The translations under genes and the position numbers were made by a program. The notes beneath the pieces are model-generated. The model saw only the letters and a program-made list of their open reading frames with translations, did not search any database and had not been told where the DNA came from. Below are positions 44,521-52,067 of a stretch of 64,000 nucleotides of DNA, one piece after another; position 1 is the first letter of the stretch; every line of letters starts with the position of its first letter. This stretch comes from Eledone cirrhosa (lineage: Eukaryota > Mollusca > Cephalopoda > Octopoda > Eledonidae): contig OZ024742.1 of assembly GCA_964016885.1 (NCBI GenBank), positions 1,730,810 through 1,794,809 on the forward strand, written 5' to 3'.

Positions 44521-47500
44521 ATGTATCTACCAGATGCTTATGCCCGTATCAATTGTGTATATATATATATGTGTGCGTATACATATATCTGTTTTAAATA
44601 ATTGTAAAATACTGATTTGTCTTAAGAAATATATTTCAGCAATCTTTCTCCTCTTCCTCATCTCTTCCTTCCCCCCTCCTTTCTCTTCCTCCTTCCCCCT
44701 CCTAGTGTGGCACAACATGAAGACAGCAACAAGATGTCTGCTAATGGTTTGGCCATCATATTTGTTCCTTGTCTTTTACTAACCAACAAGAAGATGCAAG
44801 CACAAGAATCATTACAACAAGTGCCCAAACAGTCTCAGTAAGTTTCACAACTTTACACCAACCAGTTCTTCACATTTCCCTCATTTTCTTCACATTTTCT
44901 TCAGATGTTCTTCACATTTTATCTTTCATATTTTGTACCATACAAGCAAAGCTTTCATCGTTGTTGTTCCCCCTTTCTACCTTTCATTTGTGTGTGTTAG
45001 GGTGGGGGGAGGTTGATAAAGAATGTTCTGGTACAGTCATCTCTCGTTGCTGTCACGTTCTGGGATGTTTTACTGGGTCAAGTGTGGGAAGGAAGGTGGT
45101 GAGGGTGTGTATGTCTGTCTGTTCATGACAGTATGACCACCTAAAACCCTTAATAAAAGCAGGGTACATACTACTCTATTGCAAGTGATGGTCATAATTG
45201 GAGGGGATAAGTTAATAGAGAGAACTTAACAGGGTTTGTGTAAAGACCCCTATGGTCATCCGTGACCATAGGGTTCACAGGATGACCATGGGGTTCACAC
45301 CTAGACAGATGACCATGGGTTTCATGGGATGACCATGGGGTTCAAACCTAGATGACCATGGGGTTCACACCTGGATGACCATGGGGTTCAAACCTGGATG
45401 ACCATGGGGTTCACACCTGGAGGACCATGGGGTTCACACCTAGAAAGTACTCCTCCAAGGTACAGGTCTGGACAAGTTTGTGGAAGACCAGCAGTCAGCC
45501 ATGTTTACCAGTCTCCCCTCTCCACACCACCAATGTCCAAGGTAATGACTGATACAGTTTAGCACCAGTGACATCACAACAGGGAAGTGTAGGTATGTGT
45601 ATGTGAGTGTAAGTGTATATCTGTATGTGAGTGTGTGTGTATGTACATATATGTGTGTGTGGATGTACATATGTGTGTGTGTATTCCCTGAAAACCAGAG
45701 TTCCGCTAGACAGAGATTGTTTGCTTGTTTTATTTATTTTTCTTTAAGTAGGATTTGTGGCCTTCATCAAGGGACAGATATTTCTTATGTAGCCAACAAT
45801 TTAAGGTGGCATTTCCAAACGTGAGCGATCTCTTTTTGTCTGCGGATAACATTTTTTGACCATGTTCACCTAACCCTTTATTTCCAACTCGTGTGAACTT
45901 TTAAAGACCATCATCTTCTCATTGTTCCTAATACTTGTAGTTGTCTTACTAATTCAATTGTTTTCTTCTTTACAATGAAATGTTATTATTGATATTATTA
46001 TGTCCTTATATATATATTATTTAGTAAGGTATGATTTGAGGAAGATTTGGTTGCTATTTTTATTATTGCTAGTGGCAGTTTATATATATATTTATTATAT
46101 ATATATTTACATTTAGTTGTGTATATTTATATTTAGTTGCTGATCTACACAATAAACACACACACTACATGCTGTAAAGTGGTTGGTGTTAGGAAGGGAA
46201 TCCAGCTCTCTTGCCAAACATTAGCTTGGGGGACTCTTCAGTTTGTGTCAAAAGACAAGACAACTTAAACTCTGCCTGTACATAAGTGAGATACAGACCC
46301 CTCAGCCTGTCTAGGAAGTCAGTAGCCCCATTTCAATACTGATTTGGTCTATGTAGATCCATCCAACCCTTGCTAGCAGGGGGTAAATATATATATATAT
46401 ATATACATATATAAGAGAGAGGGGGGGGGGGTATGGGAGAGGTGACTCTATCTACATCACCTGATATCATTAACATGAAAAGATTTAATTTGATTTCTAT
46501 CCTTACTAATTTCATTTCTATCTATCTTTAGTAGTATTATTGGTAGTGGTAGTAATAGAAGTATTATTATTATTATTATTATTATTTGGCAGTATCGGTA
46601 GAGGGTTGGACGCCATGCTTTGCAGCAAAGAGTTACGGCCCTTTATAGTCTGAGTTCAAATCCCGCCGAGGTTAACTTTGCCTTTCATCCTTACGGGGTC
46701 GATATAATAAAGTACCAGTAATACACTGGGATAATTGCTGGCCTTGTGCCAAAAGTAGAAACAATTATTATTATTATTAGTAGTAATAGTAACAGTGGTG
46801 GTAGTAGTAGTATTAGCAGTAGTGGTGGTGGTGGTAGTAGTAGTATAGTATAATTGGTATTTGTTATTGCTTTAGTCCCTTCATAATTAATTAATTAATT
46901 ACATTTTATTTGTTTGTTTGATAAATTTAATTAACTCTGATATGGTTTTGTAGGAACAGAGGTACTGTCCCCCTCCATATATTTTGCCTGAATCCTCTGT
47001 AGACCTTAGTTCTAGACTGTGGTGGTAGTGGTAGTAGAGTTGATAAAATAAATTACCAGTAATACACTGGGGTCAATTTAATCAACTTTCTCCTCCCCCA
47101 AAATTGTTGGCCTTGTGCCTAAATCAGAAACCATTATTATTATTACTTTGATATCTCAGTCATTAATGTTATTTAATCAGAAAGTTTTGCCTTAATAAAC
47201 ATCAAGCTGCTACCTGCAGCCTCAGGACATATTGGGTCCTTGCTGTCCAGCAGCCTCAGGACATATTGGGTCCTTGCTGTCCTGCAGCCTCAGGACATAT
47301 TGGGTCCTTGCTGTTTCCAGTAGGCAAACCTTTTGAAAAAAGGGGCATTTTAGACAGTCTTTGAGATAGTACCTAGTGTTCCTATGACAATAAGGATGGC
47401 CTTGATTTTAAGACAGTCCCAAATCCTTTTTAGTTCCCACTTTAGATTCTGGTCTCGGTTAATTTTCTCTTCCTCCTTTTCTTACACTCTTGTGTCAAAG

Positions 47501-47795
47501 GGGTTACCTCTATAATGAAGCAAGATTTTTATTGTTATATCTCACCAAGGTTAGCTTTGTCTTTCATCCTTACGGGGCAGCTGAAATAAAGTACAAGTAA
47601 TGCACAAGTCGTTGGCCTTGTGCCTATATAAGAGACTATTACTATTAGTAGTAGTAGTAGCAGTAGTAGTAGTAGTTTTGCATGTGTTGTGTTGTTTTTG
47701 GAATGTCTTTCCCAATTGTGCATCATGTCTTAATATCATTGGTCATTGCCACAACTATCATTAATGTCCACTTTCCCTGCTGACAATAGCTGGAC

Positions 47796-47882
<87 letters not shown>

Positions 47883-50395
47883 GCTTTCTCTATCAATGTG
47901 TGGCTGTTGAGATGTTTACCATAGCATACATAAGAAATTATGTGGAGGGTGTCGCACAGTTATATCACTAAATAAAGTAAAGAAAGAACACATAGGACAC
48001 ATTTTACACATGGGTATATATATTAGGTTGAGGAAAAAGTTTATGTGCCGTGTTAAAATAATGGTCGCTCCATCAACGCTGAACTTTATTGCGAGCAACT
48101 TGATTGAGTCTACGATGCGCTGGTTGAAAAGTACCCAAGTCTTGTTTGTCGAAAACACGCTTTGTTTCAACAAGACAATGCAAAGCTGCATACCGCCAGA
48201 AAGACCAGCAACAAGATTGAAGAATTGGACGGTGTGGAAGTTCTGCCGCATCCAGCCTATAGTCCAGACATTGTTCCATCTGCATCCGATCAATGCAGCA
48301 CCTAATGAAAGGTCGCCGATTTGAATCATTCGATGAAGTTGAAGAAGCCTGTCAAGAATTTTTTTATTCAAAGCCGAAGGATTGGTACCTTGACCAAATC
48401 CGAAAGCTTGCAGGTCGTTGGCAGAAGGTCGTGGACAATGATGGTCTTTATTTTGAAGAATAGTTGTTGTTGTTTTTGAATAAATTCTTGCATAAAAAAT
48501 CATTATTTTAACACGGCGCACAAACTTTTTCCTCAACCTAGTATATTTTTATATATATACACATGATGATGATGATGATGATGATACACACAGAGCAGAG
48601 AGGACAGTATGATGTATCATATATGTAGCCATCATCATCTATGTCATCAAAACCACTGTCACCACTATTCTCCTCCTCATTGTTGTTTTAATACCTGTTT
48701 TTCTGTGCTAGCATGGGTTGAATGGAAAATATGTTGAGGCAGTATTTCACAGTTGCCTCCTCTTAACATCTTAATCTCCTCATACAATATACAGTGATAT
48801 GATGTACATTTTCTAAAAACCAAGATAAACTTAGTCCCACTGTTTTTAGAGAGGGTTGTTGCAGTAGTTTTGTTGACAATAATAGTTCCTTTATTAACGA
48901 CACAGGGTTTACATTAAGAGAACAATAAGGACAGCATAGGATGATACTGTGTGTGTGTGGGGGGGGGGGGGGGTATAACAAAACTAAAAATGAAATAAAA
49001 AAGAACTAAAAAATAATAATGGTTTCTGATTTAGGCACAACAACAATTTTGAGGGGAGGGGAAAGTTGATTAAATTGATCCCAGTGCGTTACTGGTACTA
49101 TATGTTATTGACCCCATAAGGAGGAAAGGTAAAACTAAACTTGGGGAGATTTAAACTCAACATAAAAGGACGTAAATATATACCACAAAGCATGTCTGAT
49201 GCTCTACCGATTCTGTCATTCTACCATCCTAAGCCTAAAAAATAATAACGGTAATAAATATAGTTATGAATACAAGTACCATATTTGGGGGTTGACGAGA
49301 GGTGTTAGGGTCTATATGATTTATATGGTTAGGGTTAACATATATGTGATTAGCGTTAGGGTTAACATGATATATAAATTTTAGGATCTTGAAGAAATGT
49401 AGCATTAATCTATAATTTATCAATAACTCTTGTCATATTCCAGGTGTATAGAAAGTATAATATCTGAACAGCTTCGGAAACTAAAAGTGACGTTAGCCGA
49501 TATCAGCACGTTGAATACAGCTCAAGCTACTGCCAATGATAGATTAATCCATGTGAGAGCAACTATAAAGACCCCTAAGGTGAGTAGTTTTATACACACT
49601 CCAGTGTATATAAACAAGATCTTTTGAAATATCTGAAGATATTAACATCCAAAACTTGTACTTCTGCCAGCTCTGGTAGTTCATGTCACCATTGACTGCA
49701 AAGGAATAATTTATTGATCATAGTAAATGATATTAGCTCTGTTTCTATATATAGAGTACTAATTCTTGTTGATATTGTTGCTACAGACATTAATACTTTA
49801 TACAGAAAAACACACACACTCATACATACATATATATCTTATGTATCATTTTGCATCTAATCACAGCCTGGTGAATCCCCTGAAGAAGAGTTTGTAGAAC
49901 CCATTGAATCCCCAAGCCCTGACAATCTTGGTCTGTTTGATGCCAGAGCAGAAGAACTTGCCTTGTCAGCTCATATAGAATGTATTCAGAAGGAGAAGTA
50001 AGTCCTATTTCACCTGTATGTGGGGAGTCTATATATAACATGTATTAAATTTATGTTGTTGTTCTATATATCACATGTATCTGATATGTGATGTCCTATA
50101 TATCACATGTATTTGATGTGTGTTGTTGTCCTACATACGACATTTATTAAATCTATATTGTCCTATAAATAACATGTATTCAATGTGTAATGTCCTATTA
50201 ACAGCAAAGATATATTAAATCTGATATAATTCTATTACAGAGAAGATCTTACATGTAATCTGCCAAGACTGGAGTGTCAACAGTTAAGCTCTGATGATGA
50301 GTCAAATAGTGTCGAGGGCTTACTGTCAAATGCACCTGACTGCACTGATGCAGATGAATCCAACGAAGAATACGCTGTTACCTTTGATCTTCCAG
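29984..50395 (+). CDS. MYO9: Unconventional myosin-IX, tail/C1/RhoGAP part (13 exons)
   Basis: Thirteen exons with AG acceptors, GT donors and matching phases give 1926 coding nt (642 codons). In order: an acidic/basic linker, a conserved pre-C1 tail segment (LDEFIYKK, DVVFKKSLKEF), a C1 zinc finger, a RhoGAP domain and a C-terminal region with charged helices. Myosin IX proteins are single-headed actin motors whose tail activates GTP hydrolysis by Rho. RhoGAP residues seen are the arginine finger in GLYRKCG, the Lys and PEPLL motif in LKCFFRELPEPLL, and the Asn in SANGLAIIF. The C1 spacing between the second and third Cys is 12, as in vertebrate myosin IX (recalled, not searched). The motor and IQ exons must lie upstream, and the last exon here ends in phase 1, so more exons follow downstream. 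A C1-RhoGAP protein without a motor (chimaerin type) is unlikely given the pre-C1 tail. Confidence 0.93.
30108..30430 (+). repeat. SINE-A subtype 2 in MYO9 intron
   Basis: The head is GGTACCTCGCTTTGAGGTTA, followed by GAGTTTGATCCTGGGTC, TTCTTGAGCAAGTTATTT, GGATAATATTGATGTTGTGA and GGGCAACTGCTGGTCTTTCA. It starts only about 28 bp after the donor of the preceding exon. Confidence 0.8.
30537..32192. repeat. 52-bp satellite array, about 32 copies, MYO9 intron
   Basis: Units contain TCACCTCGTAGCTATGGGGG, TAGACACTGGTACAAGGTGT and CGTGTAGTGAGG. Variants (CTTGAAG or CTCGTAG; TGTTGTGCAG or TGTCGTGTAG; GGTGTAAGG) recur as blocks. The array ends about 190 bp before the next exon. Confidence 0.97.
32384..32676 (+). 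CDS. MYO9: MYO9 exon b: pre-C1 tail
   Basis: TCTCTTCCAG precedes and GTATTC follows. The exon is 293 nt, starts with 2 nt of a split codon and ends in phase 0. It has a basic stretch (RKKPHRRGMRNK), then WQYPEELMVSDI and LLDEFIYKK, which I recognise as conserved myosin IX tail sequence. Confidence 0.92.
33018..33250 (+). repeat. SINE-A subtype 1 head in MYO9 intron
   Basis: The copy has ATGGCTTAGTGGTTAGAGCA, GTTGTGAGTTCAATTCTCGG and CCTTGAGCAAGACACTTTAT. Its 3' part diverges into CATAGGTGTGAGTTGTCACA. Confidence 0.88.
33252..33562. repeat. GGTGTGAGCTGTCACACA minisatellite with (CA)n spacers
   Basis: The block AGGTGTGAGCTGTCACACAC repeats about 10 times, separated by CA runs of varying length. 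The unit is the last part of the preceding SINE copy (CATAGGTGTGAGTTGTCACA) joined to (CA)n. Confidence 0.92.
33637..33753 (+). CDS. MYO9: MYO9 exon c: pre-C1 tail
   Basis: TTGTGTTTCAG precedes and GTAAGT follows. The exon is 117 nt in phase 0 at both ends and encodes NSQRDTICDVVFKKSLKEFH, matching the pre-C1 tail motif of myosin IX. Confidence 0.92.
34078..34326 (+). CDS. MYO9: MYO9 exon d: tail with basic C-terminal run
   Basis: CCATTTCAG precedes and GTGAGT follows. The exon is 249 nt, phase 0 to 0. It encodes YRYRDLMSNFEQVLQ and FRGFLDEFMKE, then a highly charged Lys/Glu segment just before C1. Confidence 0.92.
34690..34795 (+). CDS. MYO9: MYO9 exon e: C1 domain, first half
   Basis: TGATTGCAG precedes and GTAAGA follows. 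The exon is 106 nt, ending in phase 1. It encodes HKFLTVQFNIPTFCELC and SSIIWIMEKGFVC, giving the first His and three Cys of the zinc-binding H-x12-C-x2-C-x12-C pattern. Confidence 0.95.
34897..35565. repeat. 31-32-bp satellite derived from SINE-B, about 21 copies
   Basis: The unit is GTACCAGTTAAGTACTGGGG then TTGATATATATA. The same words GTACCAGTTACACACTGGGG and TTGATTTAATC occur once in the SINE-B copy at 35.7 kb. Units vary in the number of TA steps. Confidence 0.93.
35625..35800 (+). repeat. SINE-B copy, diverged
   Basis: It reads GGTGGATTGGTAGAACGTTG, GGTTCAAATCCCACCAAGG, CTTTGTCTTTCATCCTTACG, GTACCAGTTACACACTGGGG and GGCATTCTGCCTTAATCAG, directly downstream of the SINE-B-derived array. 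Confidence 0.8.
35800..36835 (+). mobile_element. LINE 3' fragment with zf-RVT-like C-terminus
   Basis: The C-terminal coding remnant is followed by a roughly 380-bp 3' UTR ending CGGCCCTTGTGGCTAATAAA, then TGAAATCAT and an ATT trinucleotide tail. The tail region recurs alone at 54298-54347. The insertion lies in the intron that splits the MYO9 C1 domain. Confidence 0.8.
35846..36454 (+). pseudogene. LINE polyprotein C-terminus, zf-RVT type
   Basis: Codons run from about 35846 to TGA at 36173-36175 and continue in frame to a second stop at 36452-36454. The first stop lies where Trp (TGG) would fit (DL-*-SYAEQL). The segment QCYRWALPFRDKLYRHG then TCPRCAQSDETILQALVQCP resembles the zinc-binding C-terminus of many non-LTR reverse transcriptases. 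In those the third ligand is usually His (ETxxHxLxxC), whereas this copy has Gln. No reverse transcriptase core is present. Confidence 0.7.
36831..37022 (+). repeat. SINE-B copy
   Basis: It has GGATTGGCAGTATCGGTAGA, GATCTCAGTTCAAATCCCGC, TTTGCCTTTCATCCTTACGG, GTACCAGTAATGTACTAGG and GGCCTTGTGCCAAAGG. It is inserted next to the (ATT)n tail of the preceding LINE. Confidence 0.92.
37074..37156 (+). CDS. MYO9: MYO9 exon f: C1 domain, second half
   Basis: CTCTTTTCAG precedes and GTGAGT follows. The exon is 83 nt, completing a split Val codon and ending in phase 0. It encodes CKYTCHKKCCYKSTTSC, providing the remaining Cys and His ligands (C-x4-H-x2-C-x7-C). Confidence 0.95.
37362..37672 (-). repeat. 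SINE-A subtype 1, minus orientation, MYO9 intron
   Basis: On plus it reads CATTTTACGTCCGCTTTTTC, CCTTCCTAACACCAACCTCA, AAATAAAGTGTCTTGCTCAA and GAATTGAACTCACAACCTTT, the inverse of the full copy at 44.1 kb. It lacks part of the tRNA head. Confidence 0.92.
37673..37945 (+). repeat. SINE-A subtype 1, plus orientation, forms inverted pair
   Basis: It begins directly at the end of the minus copy with TTCAATTCTCAGACCAG and runs to CCCTTGCAAGCAGGGAAAAG and a GATGATGATG tail. With the preceding copy it makes a head-to-head inverted pair without spacer. Confidence 0.92.
38212..40052 (+). mobile_element. RTE-type LINE, second subfamily, 5'-truncated
   Basis: Starting after a TA/TG microsatellite, it enters upstream of the reverse transcriptase and runs to GCAAGCAGGGAAAAGCGGAT, GTAAAATGATGATGATG. 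It has almost no 3' UTR. The tail matches the SINE-A 3' end more closely than the other LINE copies do. It lies in the MYO9 intron between the C1 and RhoGAP exons, in the gene's orientation. Confidence 0.92.
38215..40027 (+). pseudogene. RTE-type RT / PHD-like polyprotein, broken
   Basis: The N-terminal extension (KCHYERLMNVENEW), RT motifs (MQFGFVPGKSTTDAL, FVDLEKAFDRVPRS, HRGSVLSPLL, LLYADD) and a finger of the same spacing (CSIC, CTQC, HKRC, then VC) are all present. Damage: TAG at 38955-38957, TGA at 39366-39368 exactly where the last finger Cys codon is expected, a further TAA near 39419, and a frameshift near 39650 at the RLERNEA block. The C-terminus RRLRWYGHVMRME and GRPRKTWAEV follows. 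Sequence differs clearly from the copies at 15, 20 and 59 kb, hence a separate subfamily. Confidence 0.88.
40355..40547 (+). CDS. MYO9: MYO9 exon g: RhoGAP start, arginine finger
   Basis: CAATTTACAG precedes and GTGAGA follows. The exon is 193 nt, phase 0 to 1. It encodes FGFPLESLI, VPLVAEKLISAIELHGL and YTVGLYRKCGAA. The Arg in GLYRKCG aligns with the RhoGAP arginine finger that stabilises GTP hydrolysis. Confidence 0.95.
40685..41075. repeat. (CCACCTACC)n cryptic repeat
   Basis: Irregular CCCACCTA and CCCACCCA units fill about 390 bp, following a poly-C run at about 40638-40655. It yields Pro/Thr/Tyr frames without meaning. Confidence 0.93.
41121..42041. repeat. (GTT)n array with GTTACT interruptions
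   Basis: About 920 bp of GTT triplets are broken at irregular intervals by ACTGTT or GCTGTT, giving a roughly 300-codon poly-Leu frame on plus and poly-Asn/Ser on minus. It ends about 24 bp before the RhoGAP exon at 42065. Confidence 0.97.
42065..42193 (+). CDS. MYO9: MYO9 exon h: RhoGAP, LPEPLL motif
   Basis: CTCTCTATTTTAG precedes and GTAAGA follows. The exon is 129 nt, completing a split Gly codon and leaving 1 nt. It encodes LKCFFRELPEPLLTYDLYDD, with the conserved Lys and the PEPLL turn of RhoGAP domains. Confidence 0.95.
42200..42352. repeat. (CT)n minisatellite and (TA)n run after donor
   Basis: TCTCACTCACTCTCTCTG units pass into (CT)n and then (TA)n, starting a few bases after the splice donor. 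Confidence 0.93.
42650..42945. repeat. Family D foldback repeat
   Basis: GAAAAGAGTCAGGACTCC near 42655 is mirrored by GGGGTCCTGACTCTTTTCAT near 42818. The 3' flank CGAGTACTCTGGTGCGTTAT matches the copies at 11.2 and 51.65 kb. TATG-type sequence fills the loop. Confidence 0.75.
43298..43610 (+). repeat. SINE-A subtype 2, MYO9 intron
   Basis: The copy has GCTCGTGGTTTAGTGGTTAG, GTGAGTTTGAATCCCAGACC, TTGAGCAAAACACTTTATTT, TTGGACAACATCGGAGGC, GGTGACTGCTGGTCATC and GCCCAGGCTTGTGCCTCAG. Confidence 0.88.
43690..43795 (+). CDS. MYO9: MYO9 exon i: RhoGAP helix region
   Basis: TTCTCTCTAG precedes and GTAAGT follows. The exon is 106 nt, joining a split Glu codon and ending after 2 nt of an Arg codon. 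It encodes VEAIQALYAVTERLPKSNYH and LFERLIFHLAR. Confidence 0.93.
44142..44486 (+). repeat. SINE-A subtype 1, full-length reference copy
   Basis: tRNA-like head: GGCACATGGCTTAGTGGTTA and GGTTGTGAGTTCAATTCTC. Body: TTTCCTTGAGCAAGACACTT, ACTGGGGTCCATATCATTCC and GGTTGTGGAGGTGCCACAGC. 3' region: GAGGTTGGTGTTAGGAAGGG, CCCTTGCAAGCAGGGAAAAA and GCGGACGTAAAATGAAATGA with a GATGATG tail. It sits between two TA microsatellites. Confidence 0.93.
44706..44837 (+). CDS. MYO9: MYO9 exon j: RhoGAP end, catalytic Asn region
   Basis: CCCCCTCCTAG precedes and GTAAGT follows. The exon is 132 nt, completing an Arg codon. It encodes HEDSNKMSANGLAIIFVPCL. The Asn of SANGLA is the conserved RhoGAP Asn. Confidence 0.93.
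45250..45440. repeat. About 23-bp tandem repeat, 8 diverged copies
   Basis: GATGACCATGGGGTTCACAC and variants with CCTGGAT or CCTAGAT spacers repeat with drift in unit length. Confidence 0.9.
46160..46386 (+). repeat. Degraded SINE-A 3' region
   Basis: It contains GCTGTAAAGTGGTTGGTGTT, AGGAAGGGAATCCAGCT and AACCCTTGCTAGCAGGGGGT. The rest is diverged. Confidence 0.6.
46582..46770 (+). repeat. SINE-B copy
   Basis: It reads TTGGCAGTATCGGTAGAGGG, TCTGAGTTCAAATCCCGCCG, TTTGCCTTTCATCCTTACGG, GTACCAGTAATACACTGGG and GGCCTTGTGCCAAAAGTAG between ATT runs. Confidence 0.92.
47035..47140 (+). repeat. SINE-B 3' fragment
   Basis: It contains ACCAGTAATACACTGGGGTC, AATTTAATCAACTTTC and GGCCTTGTGCCTAAATCAG, then (ATT)n. 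Confidence 0.8.
47213..47312. repeat. 33-bp tandem repeat, 3 copies
   Basis: CAGCCTCAGGACATATTGGG followed by TCCTTGCTGTC occurs three times. Confidence 0.92.
47540..47640 (+). repeat. SINE-B 3' fragment
   Basis: CTCACCAAGGTTAGCTTTGT, CTTTCATCCTTACGGGGC, GTACAAGTAATGCACAAG and GGCCTTGTGCCTATATAAG follow the family order. Confidence 0.75.
47795..47879. repeat. (CT)n(TA)n microsatellite
   Basis: A CT dinucleotide run passes directly into a TA run. Confidence 0.95.
48024..48540 (+). mobile_element. Internally deleted mariner-like element
   Basis: Terminal inverted repeats of about 40 bp begin TAGGTTGAGGAAAAAGTTTA and end with the inverse AACTTTTTCCTCAACCTA. The inner words GTGTTAAAATAATG and CATTATTTTAACACGG also mirror each other. 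TA dinucleotides at both tips fit the TA target duplication of Tc1/mariner elements. At about 517 bp it keeps only the 3' part of a transposase, against roughly 1.3 kb for a full mariner. It lies in the MYO9 intron after the RhoGAP exons. Confidence 0.9.
48135..48463 (+). pseudogene. Mariner transposase C-terminal remnant
   Basis: CRKHALFQQDNAKLHTA carries the second catalytic Asp context, and LPHPAYSPDIVPSASD the YSPD segment before the third Asp. A frameshift near 48285 separates this from MQHLMKGRRFESFDEVEEA and DWYLDQIRKLAGRWQKVVDN, ending GLYFEE and a stop at 48461-48463. The N-terminal DNA-binding half and the first catalytic Asp are deleted, so it cannot encode an active transposase. 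Confidence 0.87.
49018..49215 (-). repeat. SINE-B copy, minus orientation
   Basis: On plus it reads GGTTTCTGATTTAGGCACAA, GTTGATTAAATTGATCCCAG, TACTGGTACT, ACCCCATAAGGAGGAAAGG and ATTTAAACTCAACATAAAAG, the inverse SINE-B order with drift. Confidence 0.8.
49444..49579 (+). CDS. MYO9: MYO9 exon k: post-RhoGAP helical region
   Basis: CATATTCCAG precedes and GTGAGT follows. The exon is 136 nt, completing a Gln codon and ending in phase 0. It encodes CIESIISEQLRKLKVTLADI and NDRLIHVRATIKTPK, matching the segment after RhoGAP in myosin IX. Confidence 0.92.
49867..49997 (+). CDS. MYO9: MYO9 exon l: acidic C-terminal region
   Basis: TCTAATCACAG precedes and GTAAGT follows. The exon is 131 nt. It is rich in Glu, Pro and Ser (PGESPEEEFVEPIESPSPD), then ARAEELALSAHIECIQKEK, a probable short coiled helix. 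Confidence 0.88.
50241..50395 (+). CDS. MYO9: MYO9 exon m: acidic C-terminal region
   Basis: TTCTATTACAG precedes and GTAAGT follows. The exon is 155 nt, ending in phase 1 so the protein continues. It encodes EDLTCNLPRLECQQLSSDDE and NEEYAVTFDLP. No following exon is recognised up to 64000. Confidence 0.88.
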
Positions 50396-50514
50396 GTAAG
50401 TTCCAGGTGTTATATCTCACCTGTATGTCTTTCTATGTTACTATCGTGATTGTTATTTCAAGTGTTTAGAAGTTGTTTTGAAAATGTAAAGAACTATGAA
50501 ATATCATATAAGAC

Positions 50515-50662
50515 ACACTATGATTACCCACCGGGTGGCTAAATCGGTAGAGCATCAGAGAAATACATCAACTGGTATTTAGACTCTTTATATTGCTGAG
50601 TTAACATCCTACCCTGCTTTATTTTGCTGTTTAACCTATCAAGGTCAGTAAAATAATAACTA
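50515..50662 (+). repeat. Degraded SINE-B-like copy
   Basis: GGGTGGCTAAATCGGTAGAG, TTTATATTGCTGAGTTAACA, CTGCTTTATTTTGC and CAAGGTCAGTAAAATAA loosely follow the family. Confidence 0.4.
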
Positions 50663-50669
50663 TACCTTA

Positions 50670-51025
50670 GAAAGCAGTGCCCCAGCATGGCCTCAGTCCC
50701 TAGCTGTGTCCTAGCTGACCACAGTTGCCTAGCAGTGCCTCAGCATAGCCACAGTCCCCCAACAGTATCCCAGCATGACCACAGGGCCGTAGCAGTGCCT
50801 CAGCATGGTCACAGTCCCTCAGCAGTGTCCTAGCATGTCCACGGGGCCATAGCAGTATCCAAGCATGGCCACAGTCACCTAGCAGTATCCCAGCATGGCC
50901 ACAGTCACCTAGCAGTATCCCAGCATGGCCACAGTCACCTAGCAGTATCCCAGCATGGCCACAGTCACCTAGCAGTATCCCAGCATGGCCACAGTCACCT
51001 AGCAGTGTTCCAGCATGGCCACAGT
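50670..51025. repeat. About 30-bp tandem repeat, 12 copies
   Basis: AGCAGTATCCCAGCATGGCC and ACAGTCACCT repeat. The first units are diverged and the last six nearly identical. Confidence 0.93.
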
Positions 51026-51149
51026 CCAGTGACTGAAACCAGTCATTGATACAGCAGTCCTATGACAAGACATTGTGTATCACCAGTTTAGCCTAGATCA
51101 AACACTGCTATAATATGGAAGTATTTTGTTAAATAATCCGGAACAACCC

Positions 51150-51475
51150 ACAGATACATCTTCCTAGTCACACTGTCCTAGTCACGCCGTCCTAGTCACA
51201 CCCTCTTAGTCACGCCGTCCTAGTCACGTCATCCTAGTCACACCCTCTTAGTCACACTGTCCTAGTCACACCCTCTTAGTCACACCCTCTTAGTCACACC
51301 CACCTAGTCACACCGTCCTAGTCACACCCTCTTAGTCACACCCACCTAGTCACACCGTCCTAGTCACACCCACCTAGTCACACCGTCCTAGTCACACCCT
51401 CTTAGTCATATCCACCTAGTCACACCGTCCTAGTCACATCCTCTTAGTCATATCCACCTAGTCACACCCTCCCTA
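51150..51475. repeat. 14-15-bp tandem repeat, about 22 copies
   Basis: CCTAGTCACACCGT and CTTAGTCACACCCT units alternate over about 325 bp. Confidence 0.93.
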
Positions 51476-51479
51476 TACA

Positions 51480-51720
51480 TGGTCTCAGACTATTCTGTAC
51501 ACTTTGACCTGCTGTATGAGGTATACTGTAATAGTCTGGACATATTCCACTCTGTCAGGACCCAACAACTAGTCTGGAACTTGCTGTTGAAAGAGCAAGA
51601 GTTCAGCCGTCAGGTCCTAACTCTTTATAACATAACCATACTCTACTACCTCACGTATTGAGTACTCTGTTGCATAATGGTCTAACTAGTTTTAAACTGG
51701 TTCTATCCTGATATATATAT
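51480..51720. repeat. Family D repeat, diverged
   Basis: GAGCAAGAGTTCAGCCGTCA, GGTCCTAACTCTTTATAAC and ATTGAGTACTCTGTTGCATA match the 3' half of the family. Confidence 0.6.
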
Positions 51721-51771
51721 AGTGCACCTGAGCACTGTACACAATAATTTTCATTATTATTATTATAATAT

Positions 51772-51880
51772 CCACCGAGGTTAACTTTACCTTTCATCCT
51801 TACGGGGTCGTTAAAATAAAGCACCAGTAATATACTGGGGTAATTGCTGGGCTTGTGCCAAAAGTAGAAAAATTATAATT
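51772..51880 (+). repeat. SINE-B 3' part
   Basis: CCACCGAGGTTAACTTTACC, TTTCATCCTTACGGGGTCG, GCACCAGTAATATACTGGGG and GGGCTTGTGCCAAAAGTAG are present. Confidence 0.85.
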
Positions 51881-51883
51881 TGG

Positions 51884-52067
51884 CAGTATCGGTAGCGGGT
51901 TGGACGCCATGCTTTGACGCATAGAGTTACAGCACTTGCCATTCTGAGTTCAAATCCCGCCGAGGTTAACATTGCCTTTCATCCTTACGGGGTCGATAAA
52001 ATAAAGTACCAGTAATGTACTGGGTAATTGCTGGCCTTGTGCCAATAGTAGAAACAATTATTTTTTT
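51884..52067 (+). repeat. SINE-B copy
   Basis: TTTGGCAGTATCGGTAGCGG, TTCTGAGTTCAAATCCCGCC, CCTTTCATCCTTACGGGGTC and GGCCTTGTGCCAATAGTAGA are present. Its 3' end forms the outer part of the foldback that follows. Confidence 0.92.
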
